Counted from the stretch's first letter, positions 7,186 to 14,508 are shown. The stretch: DNA of 14,602 bases from VGWG01 sp964580075 (GCA_964580075.1 CAZOJL010000089.1:1-14602), one strand, 5' to 3'. The notes: generated by a model not told the origin, from the sequence alone. Translations and numbers: made by a program.

Positions 7186-8772
7186 ATGGTTAAACGTGCA
7201 TGTGTGTCTGTTTCGGCCGGTCTGATCATCGCGATAGCCGTGCTGGTGCTCGGGTGTGATCAAGAAACCGGATCCCGCGACCGGAAAAAGGTACCGAAAA
7301 TCACCGTTGAGCAGGAATTCTCGCAGGCAATGGGAGCTGCATATCAGCAGGCAAACGAATACTTTGAAAGCGGGCAGACCAACGAAGCGGTGGTCGTCTT
7401 CGACGCGCTGCTCGATGACCCTCGTTATGCGCCCTGGGCTGAACAGATTTTTGCCGAAACCCTCCGCGTCCGTCTCTTTGCAGGACACACCGATACGGTG
7501 CGGGAACGCGTGCTCGGGGCGTGCACCAACGGCACGGTCGCCTGCGCGCGCACCGGGCTCCAGATTCTGTTTCCCGACTTGCTTGTTCGTGAAGGCGCGG
7601 ACGCCGCCTTTGCCTTCGCCATCACCGTTGAGGGCACCCCCGATGTCGATGCCGAATTGACCCGCTGGGTGACCGAATGGCGCTTCTTCACCGCCCTCAC
7701 CGCAGCCAACATGGATGAGGTCTCCGACGCCCTCGCCGTGATCCTCGCCGAATTCCCCGCCGAGTCGGCCGACGGGGCGCTGGCCAACGCGTTCGAGCAG
7801 CTCTTTGCAGCCGGGCGGCTGGACGATATCGAACGCCTCCACGAGCAGGCGGCGGCCACGGGCGACACCCGCGAGACTCGGACGCATCTGTTGATCGCAA
7901 CCGCTGTCCGCCTGGCCGCAGGCCGCGCCCTGTGGGATGAAACGCAGACTCTCTTCACGGCTGCGGCCGCCCTGCTTCCCGACGCCAGTCTGCAGCACCT
8001 GATGAACCAAGTTCTCCCGCCCGCCCGCAACGCGGGACGGGCAGACATCGTTGACGCGTGTGTCGAAGACGTGATTCTCCGCCACGGCGACAAACCCGCC
8101 GCAGCCGCCCAAGCGGCCCGCTTCTGGGCCGAGTCGGCCATGGCCGCCAACCGCGCCGCCCTGCCCGAACGGCTCGCAGCCATGCTCGGGGCCGCGATCC
8201 CCCCCCGCACGGTGAGCGACCTGTTTACCCGCTTTTTTTACGATCTGATCGACGACACGGCGGTGCTCAAGGCGCTCCTCCCGATCGCGAACCAGCTCCT
8301 CGTCAGCGCTGCCGAAGACACCGCGAAGGAGATCAAGGCCATGCGACTCGACGGCGCGTTCGTCCTGGAAGACTACGACCTCGCCGAGTCCTATCTGGAG
8401 ACCGGCATTCCAGGCAAGGATGAGACGTGGCACAAGATGGCGCTGTACAAGGTTAAAGCCCACCGCGCCCTCAAAGACAACAATCCGCGTGAAGCGGTCG
8501 CGCAGTTCCGCCTGTTCATGTCCTTCATCGCCGGCATCGCCGAAGACGAAACCTACGACCCCTCAACCGGCATCCAGCATTCCCGGGAGGTGCTCCTCGG
8601 CCGCAACGCCAAGCGCATCGCCGATATCCTCGAGACGATCCCCGATGCCGAGGCCGCCGCCGAGGCCCGCACGGAGGCGGCCGACTATTACAAAAAGGCC
8701 CTTGCAGACGCCCGGGATGATGAGTCTCGCGAACGCATCCGCACGGAAGCGGGCGACTTGCTGATAGACTAG
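7186..8772 (+). CDS. Putative lipoprotein with TPR-like helical repeats
   Basis: The 528-residue protein begins with a lipoprotein signal peptide: a short basic start (MVKR), a hydrophobic stretch (GLIIAIAVLVLGC) and a lipobox LVLGC ending at Cys24, the likely lipidation site. Asp follows at +2, which in E. coli would favour inner-membrane retention; whether that rule holds here is unknown. The mature part is predicted to be almost all alpha-helical and Ala-rich. TPR-like helix pairs are visible at about residues 46-90 (AYQQANEYFESGQTNEAVVV) and 415-445 (KVKAHRALKDNNPREAVAQF). No catalytic motif was recognised. Such proteins often serve as scaffolds at the cell envelope, but the specific role is unknown. 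The start is supported by GGAGG 6 nt upstream and the promoter at 7087-7115. The cyclase-family gene follows after an 82-nt gap that contains a small inserted palindrome, so co-transcription is possible. Confidence 0.85.
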   Translation: MVKRACVSVSAGLIIAIAVLVLGCDQETGSRDRKKVPKITVEQEFSQAMGAAYQQANEYFESGQTNEAVVVFDALLDDPRYAPWAEQIFAETLRVRLFAGHTDTVRERVLGACTNGTVACARTGLQILFPDLLVREGADAAFAFAITVEGTPDVDAELTRWVTEWRFFTALTAANMDEVSDALAVILAEFPAESADGALANAFEQLFAAGRLDDIERLHEQAAATGDTRETRTHLLIATAVRLAAGRALWDETQTLFTAAAALLPDASLQHLMNQVLPPARNAGRADIVDACVEDVILRHGDKPAAAAQAARFWAESAMAANRAALPERLAAMLGAAIPPRTVSDLFTRFFYDLIDDTAVLKALLPIANQLLVSAAEDTAKEIKAMRLDGAFVLEDYDLAESYLETGIPGKDETWHKMALYKVKAHRALKDNNPREAVAQFRLFMSFIAGIAEDETYDPSTGIQHSREVLLGRNAKRIADILETIPDAEAAAEARTEAADYYKKALADARDDESRERIRTEAGDLLID

Positions 8773-8816
8773 ACGCGTATCCCTTTCGCCACAGATACCA
8801 CCTGCCCAGCGGCGTC

Positions 8817-8889
8817 CCCACCGGCCCATAGGTGTTAAGTTAAGAAACCAGCAAATGCATCTTAGCGTAACACCTATGCCCACCGGCCC
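8817..8889. mobile_element. Miniature palindromic insertion with 11-bp target-site duplication
   Basis: A near-perfect palindrome of 52 bp (8827-8878) has 18-bp arms, CATAGGTGTTAAGTTAAG and CTTAGCGTAACACCTATG, that pair at 16 of 18 positions around a 16-nt loop. It is flanked by the exact direct repeat CCCACCGGCCC at 8817-8827 and 8879-8889 (the first copy shares one C with the arm). Palindrome plus flanking direct repeat is the signature of a small non-autonomous insertion. The piece is more AT-rich than its surroundings. Both candidate ATG starts of the downstream cyclase gene (8855 in the loop, 8876 at the right edge) lie inside it. No transposase is encoded in the window. Confidence 0.75.
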
Positions 8890-10780
8890 GGCCCCCATCG
8901 ATCCGTCATCGGCCGTCACGACCGTCCGCACCGTTTTCGCCGCCGATGCGGACCTGAGCACGGCGACACAAAACCTGCGCGAGCGTCTCACGCGGCAGGT
9001 GCTGCGGCATCGGACCGCCGAGGGCGTCTGGGAGGGTTATCTCTCCTCCAGCGCCCTCTCGACGGCGGTCGCAACCTTTGCCCTGCATCAGGTCGACCCA
9101 CACGGAAAGCGCCCGATCATCACCAACGCCCTGCGCTGGCTCGTCAGCCATGCGAATCCGGACGGCGGCTGGGGCGACACACCGCAAAGCCGGAGCCATC
9201 CCAGCACCACCCTGCTGTGTCGTGCCACGCTCTCAGTTGCCGATCCGGAGGATCGCGCCTGTCACGCGGCGCGGGCAGCGGCCGACGCCTGGCTCGCGCG
9301 AAGGGCCGGATCGCTCGATCCGGAGGCCCTCGCCGACCTGCCATGCACCCTCTATGGCGCCGACCGGACGTTTGCCACGCCCATCCTCGTCATGTGCGCC
9401 ATGGCGGGTCTGCTGGGATCCGATGCGCGCGCCTGGCGCCACGTGCCGTCGCTCCCGTTCGAGCTGGTCGCGCTTCCCGACCGCTGGTATCGCATGGCGG
9501 GATTGCCGACGGTCAGCTACGCCTTGCCCGCGTTGATCGCCATGGGGCTGGCCCACCATCGCAACCGGCGAACCCGCCTGCCTGGACTCGCCCGCCTCCG
9601 CGATGCGATCACCCCGGCCGCGCTGAATAAACTCGCCCGGATCCAACCCGATTCGGGGGGATTTCTCGAGGCCGCCCCGCTGACCGGTTTTGTGGCTCTG
9701 TCGCTCTGCGCTGCCGGCAAACAGGACCATCCGGTTGTCGGGCGCGCCGCCGGTTTTCTTGTCGCAACGGTTCGTGCCGACGGCAGTTGGCCCATTGACA
9801 CCCATCTGAAAACGTGGGTCACCACGCAGGCGGTTGCGGCGCTGACCTTGCTGCCGCAGGATGAGGTGACGCACCTGTCGGACGCGGGTCCGTTCACGCC
9901 TGTGCGCGCGTGGCTCCTGCGCACTCAGTTCCGCGTCCGCCACCCCTATACCGGCGCCGCTCCCGGCGGCTGGGCCTGGACGGACCTGTCGGGCGGCGTA
10001 CCCGATGGGGACGATACGGCCGGCGCGCTCATCGCCTTGCGCAACCTGACCGATCCGCACGACCCGCCTCCGCCCGCCACACGGCGCGCGGCCGAACAAG
10101 GGCTGCGCTGGCTGCTCGACCTGCAAAATCGCGACGGCGGCGTGCCGACCTTCTGCCGGGGCTGGGGCAAATTGCCGTTCGACCGCAGTTGTCCCGACAT
10201 TACCGCGCATGCCGTGGCCGCGATGCAGACGTGGTTCGACGCGTCCGCCCCCGCCCTCCGCAAACGCCTGCGTGCCGGCATGAAACGGGCAATCCGTTAT
10301 CTCGCGCGGACACAAAACCCGGACGGCAGTTGGACGCCGCTGTGGTTCGGCAACGAACAGGCTGCCAACGGCGAGAACCGTACCTACGGCACGGCCAAAG
10401 CCGTGGTGGCGCTCGTGCGGCTGGATAGGCCCGACTGCACGTCCCGTGTGAACAGCATGCTCGACGCGGCGGCCCACTGGCTGCGTGCCAATCAAAACGC
10501 GGACGGCGGCTGGGGCGGAAGCCGGGGCACGCCGTCGAGTATCGAGGAGACGGCCCTGGCCACGCATGCCCTGGCCGCCTTCCGGGCGACTCCCGGGGAA
10601 CCGCTCGAACAGGGCATCGACTGGCTGCAACGGCATCTGTCCGAGGCGGACGAACCGACGCCCGCGCCGATCGGCCTGTATTTCGCCAGTTTGTGGTATG
10701 GGGAACGCTTGTACCCGTTGATCTACGCGCTGGGCGCCTGCGCCGCCGTGGTCGCCGCAACCCGCCGCGAGGCCGATTGA
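8855..10780 (+). CDS. Squalene-hopene-cyclase-family protein (class II terpene cyclase-like)
   Basis: The 641-residue protein has the length and order of features of squalene-hopene cyclases, which protonate and cyclise linear triterpenes at the membrane. The catalytic-acid motif DxDDTA is present as DGDDTA (384-389), preceded by PGGWAWTDLSGGVP, aligned as in bacterial cyclases. QW-type repeats occur at NPDGGWGDT (101-109), LQNRDGGVP (423-431), TQNPDGSW (486-493) and NQNADGGWGG (546-555). A C-terminal LWYGERLYPLIYALGA resembles the YLRYHLY region of hopene cyclases. The segment FDRSCPDITAH (442-452) differs from classic hopene cyclases and suggests a separate subfamily, so the substrate should not be assumed to be squalene. 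No signal peptide is seen. Start choice is uncertain: ATG 8855 or ATG 8876, both within an inserted palindrome and neither with a clear Shine-Dalgarno sequence; the next start-type codon is GTG at 8999. No other isoprenoid gene is nearby. Confidence 0.85.
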   Translation: MHLSVTPMPTGPAPIDPSSAVTTVRTVFAADADLSTATQNLRERLTRQVLRHRTAEGVWEGYLSSSALSTAVATFALHQVDPHGKRPIITNALRWLVSHANPDGGWGDTPQSRSHPSTTLLCRATLSVADPEDRACHAARAAADAWLARRAGSLDPEALADLPCTLYGADRTFATPILVMCAMAGLLGSDARAWRHVPSLPFELVALPDRWYRMAGLPTVSYALPALIAMGLAHHRNRRTRLPGLARLRDAITPAALNKLARIQPDSGGFLEAAPLTGFVALSLCAAGKQDHPVVGRAAGFLVATVRADGSWPIDTHLKTWVTTQAVAALTLLPQDEVTHLSDAGPFTPVRAWLLRTQFRVRHPYTGAAPGGWAWTDLSGGVPDGDDTAGALIALRNLTDPHDPPPPATRRAAEQGLRWLLDLQNRDGGVPTFCRGWGKLPFDRSCPDITAHAVAAMQTWFDASAPALRKRLRAGMKRAIRYLARTQNPDGSWTPLWFGNEQAANGENRTYGTAKAVVALVRLDRPDCTSRVNSMLDAAAHWLRANQNADGGWGGSRGTPSSIEETALATHALAAFRATPGEPLEQGIDWLQRHLSEADEPTPAPIGLYFASLWYGERLYPLIYALGACAAVVAATRREAD

Positions 10781-11004
10781 TCAGCGCCCGTCAGAGAATA
10801 ACATGGATCATTAGGGAGGGATTTTCTATTCTCGTTTCGGTAAACGATAACGGCGACGATAGCGGTGGACGATTGAAGGCTCTCCCGTCGTTATCTGTCA
10901 CACCCACCCACCCCCACACACTCACACACTCACACACTCACTCACTCACACACCCACACACTATCTCTTTTCCCGCCCCCCAATAACCAGCCCTTTACGC
11001 GTGA
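10781..11004. other. Intergenic region between the cyclase gene and the serS promoter
   Basis: No gene is supported here. The stretch holds a weak inverted repeat (GAGAATA 10794-10800 with TATTCTC 10827-10833), a partly symmetric GATAACG/CGTTATC pair around 10846-10894, and the CACACACT array at 10899-10962. No T-box-like element and no hairpin followed by a T-run were seen. Confidence 0.6.
10899..10962 (+). repeat. CACACACT octamer array (low-complexity CA-rich tract)
   Basis: Six 8-bp units run from 10915 to 10962: three perfect CACACACT, then CACTCACT, CACACACC and CACACACT. They are preceded by a degenerate CACCCACC-type tract at 10899-10914. The tract is pyrimidine-rich (C and T) with regular A on the plus strand. 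It ends 42 nt before the serS -35 box. Confidence 0.9.
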
Positions 11005-11033
11005 TTGCCGAAATCGGCGTCACCGGGTATGAT
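11005..11033 (+). promoter_or_regulatory. Probable serS promoter
   Basis: -35 TTGCCG (11005-11010) and -10 TATGAT (11028-11033) are separated by 17 nt, a good sigma70-type arrangement. Transcription would start near 11040, leaving a leader of about 67 nt before the serS ATG. Confidence 0.6.
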
Positions 11034-11049
11034 ACGCGGCAATGACTCT

Positions 11050-11091
11050 GGGTCCCTGCTCGACCGTCTGCCTCGCGTACGAGGCGGACCC
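11050..11091 (+). promoter_or_regulatory. Hairpin in the serS 5' leader
   Basis: GTCTGCCTCG (11066-11075) pairs with CGAGGCGGAC (11080-11089) around a CGTA loop. In addition, GGGTCC (11050-11055) can pair with GGACCC (11086-11091), either as an outer stem around the GCCTCG/CGAGGC core or in competition with part of the longer hairpin. The structure ends 4 nt before the Shine-Dalgarno AAGGA (11096-11100), so it could affect ribosome access. It does not resemble a T-box. Confidence 0.5.
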
Positions 11092-11095
11092 AAAA

Positions 11096-11100
11096 AAGGA
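11096..11100 (+). promoter_or_regulatory. Ribosome binding site that fixes the serS start
   Basis: AAGGA at 11096-11100 lies 6 nt before the ATG at 11107. It selects this start over the in-frame codons from 11005 onward, which overlap the promoter. Confidence 0.75.
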
Positions 11101-11106
11101 ATTGCC

Positions 11107-12384
11107 ATGCTGGACATCAAACGGATTCGTGAAAGGCCAAACGAGATTCGCGAAGGCTTGACGCGCCGGGGCGCCGATCCGGTTTTGCTCGATCGGGTGA
11201 TTGAGCTGGACCGCACGCGCCGGGGACTCGTCACGCAGGTCGAGGATCTGAAAAACAGGCGCAACGCCGACTCCAAAAAAATAGGCATGCTGAAAAAAGC
11301 GGGCGAAGACACGGCCGCGATTCAAGCCGAGGTGCGTGCGGCAGGCGACCGGATCGCCACGATGGACGAGGAGATCCGCACGGTCGAAGGATCGCTCGGC
11401 GAGGCGATGCTGCGACTCCCCAACGTCCCGTGTCCGGCCATTCCCACGGGAGCCGACGCTTCGGCCAACCGCGTGGTGCGGCACGCGGGAGAATCTCGGC
11501 CGTTTGATTTCGAGCCCCAGGACCACATCGCCATTGGCGAACGTCTCGGCCTGTTCGACTTTCCGCGCGCGACCCGGATGTCCGGCGCGGGGTTTCCCCT
11601 CCTGCTCGGCGCGGGCGCGAAGTTGCAGCGGGCCTTGATCCAGTACATGCTCGACATGCACACAACCCGGCACGGCTACACCGAGATGCTGCCGCCGTTC
11701 GTCGTCAATAGCGATTCCATGCGCGGCACGGGTCAGTTACCCAAGATGGCCGAAGACATGTACCATTGCGAGGTGGACGACCTGTGGCTGATCCCCACGG
11801 CCGAGGTGCCGGTCACCAACTACTTCCGCGATGAGATCATCGACCGCCCGCTGCCCGTTTATCTCACCGCCTACACGCCATGCTTCAGGCGCGAAGCCGG
11901 ATCGGCGGGAAAGGAGACGCGCGGCATCCTGCGCGTTCACCAGTTTGACAAGGTTGAAATGGTCAAATTTGTCGAGCCGTCAACCTCCTACGCGGAGTTG
12001 GAGACCCTCGTGGGGCATGCCGAAGATGTCCTTCAGGGGCTGGGCTTGCACTACCGCGTTATCGAACTGTGCTCGGGAGACATCAGTTTCGCAGCCGCCA
12101 AATGCTATGACATTGAGCTGTGGGCGCCGGGGCAGCACGGCTGGCTGGAAGTGTCGAGCTGCAGCAACTTCGAGGATTTCCAAGCCCGCCGCGCGAACAT
12201 CCGCTACCGTGACGCCACGGGCAAGCCGCAATTCATCCACACGCTCAACGGCTCGGGCGTGGCACTGCCGCGGCTGATGATTGCCATACTGGAGCAATGC
12301 CAGCAGGCGGACGGTTCGGTCACGCTGCCGCCGGCCATCGTGCCGTACATGAACGGACTCACCCAAATCGTGCCGCGGGGCTGA
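11107..12384 (+). CDS. serS: Seryl-tRNA synthetase
   Basis: SerRS charges tRNA-Ser (and tRNA-Sec where present) with serine in the cytoplasm. The 425 residues match the usual bacterial length. The N-terminus MLDIKRIRERPNEIREGL is typical, followed by the tRNA-binding antiparallel coiled coil (about 27-100). The class II catalytic core is complete: the serine-binding TAE (231-233) in IPTAEVPVTNYF, motif 2 FRREAGSAGKETRG (260-273) with RVHQFDKVE, GDISFAAAKCYDIELW (324-339) with the CYDIE active-site segment, SSCSNFEDFQARR (350-362), and motif 3 NGSGVALPRL (381-390). The start at 11107 is supported by AAGGA 6 nt upstream; the in-frame codons back to 11005 are excluded. The gene has its own promoter and a leader hairpin. 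Its stop is only 3 nt from the stop of the convergent gene. Confidence 0.98.
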   Translation: MLDIKRIRERPNEIREGLTRRGADPVLLDRVIELDRTRRGLVTQVEDLKNRRNADSKKIGMLKKAGEDTAAIQAEVRAAGDRIATMDEEIRTVEGSLGEAMLRLPNVPCPAIPTGADASANRVVRHAGESRPFDFEPQDHIAIGERLGLFDFPRATRMSGAGFPLLLGAGAKLQRALIQYMLDMHTTRHGYTEMLPPFVVNSDSMRGTGQLPKMAEDMYHCEVDDLWLIPTAEVPVTNYFRDEIIDRPLPVYLTAYTPCFRREAGSAGKETRGILRVHQFDKVEMVKFVEPSTSYAELETLVGHAEDVLQGLGLHYRVIELCSGDISFAAAKCYDIELWAPGQHGWLEVSSCSNFEDFQARRANIRYRDATGKPQFIHTLNGSGVALPRLMIAILEQCQQADGSVTLPPAIVPYMNGLTQIVPRG

Positions 12385-12387
12385 GGC

Positions 12388-14355
12388 TCAGTCGTCCGAT
12401 TCGGTCGCCTCGTATGCGACACCTTCGGTGGGACAGATCCAGTCGTCGCCAAGCCCATGCGACAACAGGAGCAGCGCGCCGGCGGTTTCCACCGACCATT
12501 CGGAAATGGAATGCGGATGCGCGCGGATGCGCCCCGCCTCCAGCGGCTGTGTCAGGGACGGCTCCAGATGCGGCAGCGGATAGAAGGCGCGCATCCGGTC
12601 GGCCGGTATCTCGGGAAGCGCGGCCTTGCGCGCCCAAATGCCCGTGCTGCTCCAAACAACCTGTCGCGTTTTGTGGCCCCACAGTCCTGAGGTCTTACTT
12701 TGGGTCTCGAGCACGCGACGCGCGGTTTGATGCCAGCCGTCGGGGGGCGGCTGCCGTGGCATGCCGGGCACCGCTCCAGACAGGAGTCCCGTGGTGAAAA
12801 GCCGCTGCGCGAAATCACGGGCATCCGCCTCGCCTCGCACCGGCCAGATCCAGGCGGTCGCCTCGTGATGGATCTTCATGAAGGCGGGGTTGGCGTAGGG
12901 CACAGCGGATGGCGTTCCGTTACGCAACGCGGTGGCGCTGGTGAAAGCCGCAAGTCCACGCAGGGTGGTTACGGCCGAGACGGGAGATGCGAGCGCCGAA
13001 AATCGCCCTTTCACCGGTGGCACAGACTTCAGCCAGTCAAAGGCCCCGCACGACTGGTGGCGGTTGGTCTCGTGCCATCGGCCATCGGATTGACGCGCGC
13101 CCGCGACGGCCTGAGCGGCCAGACGGATCACATCGGTCGCCAAACGGGCCAGCGGAATACCCGCGCGGGCCACGGCGGCGCGGCCAGCCACGTCAAGCGT
13201 CGGACGCCAGGTCCGTTGCGGCAGGCGATTGTGTTGCGCCGCGACTCGCAACGCAAACAGCGCGACAGCGGTCGACTCCATATCGGCCACTGTTTGGTTG
13301 TGGATCAGGTAGGGATGTCCGCACACACGCGCCCGCGAACCATCCGGCGCGGCGAGGGTGACCGAGCCCCCCAAGGCCTCAAACAAGCGCAACCCGACCT
13401 GGCTCACGCGACCTCCCTCGCGGTGGAGGGCCACGAGGGCATGATCGATCCGATTTTTCTCTTCCTCGGCCCGGGACAGCCGTCGCTTGCCGCTGCCGCG
13501 CGCTTGTCCTGCCTGCATCTCTGCCTCGACCTTCGCGGCGACCTCGACCTGTTCCTCTGACAGCGCGAAAATCACCTTGCAGACCGACGCCAGTAACGCG
13601 GGGTCGACACACACCGGCCCCCACAACCCCTTGCATTCGCCTGTGGCGACCTGCCCATCCATCAGCTTGGCCGCACAGCGCTCGGTCAGGTCCTGAAAGG
13701 ACTGCCCAGGAAGGGTGGCAAAGGCGGCCGTCATCCAGGCCAGATCCCATGTGGCGTCCGGCATGTCGAAGGCGTTGACACCCGCAGCCAACCCGTCGGC
13801 TGTCGGCCGGATCAGATCATCTGAACCGGGCACACCCACCACGCGCAGGGCATACACCGCCAGCGCATTGGCGCCCAGCTCGCCCCACCCCCAAACCGGA
13901 GCACTGCCCGGCTCATAGATGGGCAGGCGTACGGCATGGGGACTTTCAATAGGCCCCTCAGGATCGAGAATCCGTTGATTGACAACGCGATAGCCGATGA
14001 TCCCCGTGATCCGCCGCCGCGTGTCTTTGACAAGCTGCCCGGTTCTCTCGCCGGGCACCAGAGCTTCGTATGTCTCGTAAGCGTAAATCGGCACTTTTTG
14101 GCGTTGTTCACGATAGCGGCGAATCTCGGTCCGGGTTTCCCACCCGACGACGTTTCGGGCGCTCTTGGGTGATACAAACCAGCAATCCGGATTCCGCGCG
14201 GCCATGACGCGCATCCCCTCGACTGCACGGATGACCGCCATCTCATACACATGCCCCGGCCGGGACTCGGCTTTTTCGGGCTTTTCTTCCGCTTCACTTC
14301 CCCATGCGACCGCCACGCACAAGCACACGCCCAGACCCACAGATCGTTGGAGCAC
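12388..14355 (-). CDS. Secreted protein with squalene-cyclase-like (QW-motif) toroid repeats
   Basis: From GTG 14355 the product has 655 residues and begins with a signal peptide (MLQRSVGLGVCLCVAVAWG, cleavage probably near residues 17-19) followed by an acidic mature start SEAEEKPEK. The helical segments and QW-type motifs suggest the alpha/alpha-toroid fold of the squalene cyclase/prenyltransferase superfamily: GQVATGECKGLWGP (234-247), ARQSDGRWHE (420-429), TQSKTSGLWG (551-560), plus toroid helices such as WGELGANALAVYALRVVG (157-174) and ATWDLAWMTAAFATL (201-215). At 358-369 DMESTAVALFAL aligns by pattern with the catalytic DxDDTA helix of cyclases but lacks the acidic pair, so classic cyclase activity is unlikely. 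A charged insertion (about 265-305) separates the repeats. The substrate and role are unknown; export suggests an envelope or extracellular function. The GTG start is chosen because AGGAGG lies 6 nt upstream. Confidence 0.8.
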   Translation of the reverse strand: MLQRSVGLGVCLCVAVAWGSEAEEKPEKAESRPGHVYEMAVIRAVEGMRVMAARNPDCWFVSPKSARNVVGWETRTEIRRYREQRQKVPIYAYETYEALVPGERTGQLVKDTRRRITGIIGYRVVNQRILDPEGPIESPHAVRLPIYEPGSAPVWGWGELGANALAVYALRVVGVPGSDDLIRPTADGLAAGVNAFDMPDATWDLAWMTAAFATLPGQSFQDLTERCAAKLMDGQVATGECKGLWGPVCVDPALLASVCKVIFALSEEQVEVAAKVEAEMQAGQARGSGKRRLSRAEEEKNRIDHALVALHREGGRVSQVGLRLFEALGGSVTLAAPDGSRARVCGHPYLIHNQTVADMESTAVALFALRVAAQHNRLPQRTWRPTLDVAGRAAVARAGIPLARLATDVIRLAAQAVAGARQSDGRWHETNRHQSCGAFDWLKSVPPVKGRFSALASPVSAVTTLRGLAAFTSATALRNGTPSAVPYANPAFMKIHHEATAWIWPVRGEADARDFAQRLFTTGLLSGAVPGMPRQPPPDGWHQTARRVLETQSKTSGLWGHKTRQVVWSSTGIWARKAALPEIPADRMRAFYPLPHLEPSLTQPLEAGRIRAHPHSISEWSVETAGALLLLSHGLGDDWICPTEGVAYEATESDD

Positions 14356-14362
14356 GAAACAC

Positions 14363-14368
14363 CTCCTT
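14363..14368 (-). promoter_or_regulatory. Ribosome binding site that fixes a GTG start
   Basis: On the minus strand AAGGAGGTG (complement of 14360-14368) puts AGGAGG 6 nt before GTG 14355. The longer reading from TTG 14391 would run through this site and put 12 residues in front of the signal peptide. Confidence 0.8.
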
Positions 14369-14386
14369 ATTCTTGCTAGAGGCGCT

Positions 14387-14500
14387 TGCAAAACCCTTGG
14401 AAGCGCGGGGAATCAGGGTTCAGGATGCCAAGGTTCAGGCCGGAAACGCCTCCTGAACCCCGAACCCTGAATCCTCCGCTTACAAACCGGAGGTTTTGCA
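14387..14500 (-). repeat. Imperfect 114-bp palindrome filling the 5' leader of the secreted toroid gene
   Basis: The ends are perfect 9-bp inverted repeats, TGCAAAACC (14387-14395) and GGTTTTGCA (14492-14500). Inside, AAGCG (14401-14405) pairs with CGCTT (14477-14481), TCAGGGTTC (14413-14421) with GAACCCTGA (14462-14470), and GGTTCAGG (14432-14439) with CCTGAACC (14452-14459). The arms are built from GGTTCAGG-like units of about 7 bp. With the promoter at 14509-14537 the hairpin would be transcribed as the leader RNA, ending about 20 nt before the Shine-Dalgarno sequence. It could be an inserted palindromic element, a regulatory structure, or both. Confidence 0.75.
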
Positions 14501-14508
14501 TTAGCCTC

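Noticed and set aside
7036..8463. 475-codon open frame on the minus strand
   Set aside because: It is a shadow of the lipoprotein gene, which has a signal peptide, lipobox and ribosome binding site.
8999..9001. GTG as the start of the cyclase-family gene
   Set aside because: Cyclase-like helix sequence (LRERLTRQVLRHRTAEG) begins upstream of it, so starting here would truncate the first helix. It remains a fallback if the inserted ATGs are not used.
9233..10636. 467-codon open frame on the minus strand
   Set aside because: It is a shadow of the cyclase-family gene, which has DxDDTA and QW motifs.
10794..10833. Terminator after the cyclase-family gene (GAGAATA / TATTCTC)
   Set aside because: The stem is only 7 bp and AT-rich with a 26-nt loop and no T-run, so a rho-independent terminator is not supported.
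10899..10962. CRISPR array or protein-coding repeat in the CACACACT tract
   Set aside because: The units are 8 bp with no spacers, and no frame across the tract has a plausible start or protein composition.
10840..11106. T-box riboswitch upstream of serS
   Set aside because: The predicted leader is about 67 nt, with no specifier loop, T-box sequence or terminator/antiterminator pair.
14356..14391. TTG start at 14391 for the secreted toroid gene
   Set aside because: It would translate through a strong Shine-Dalgarno sequence and put 12 residues before the signal peptide; GTG 14355 has ideal spacing.
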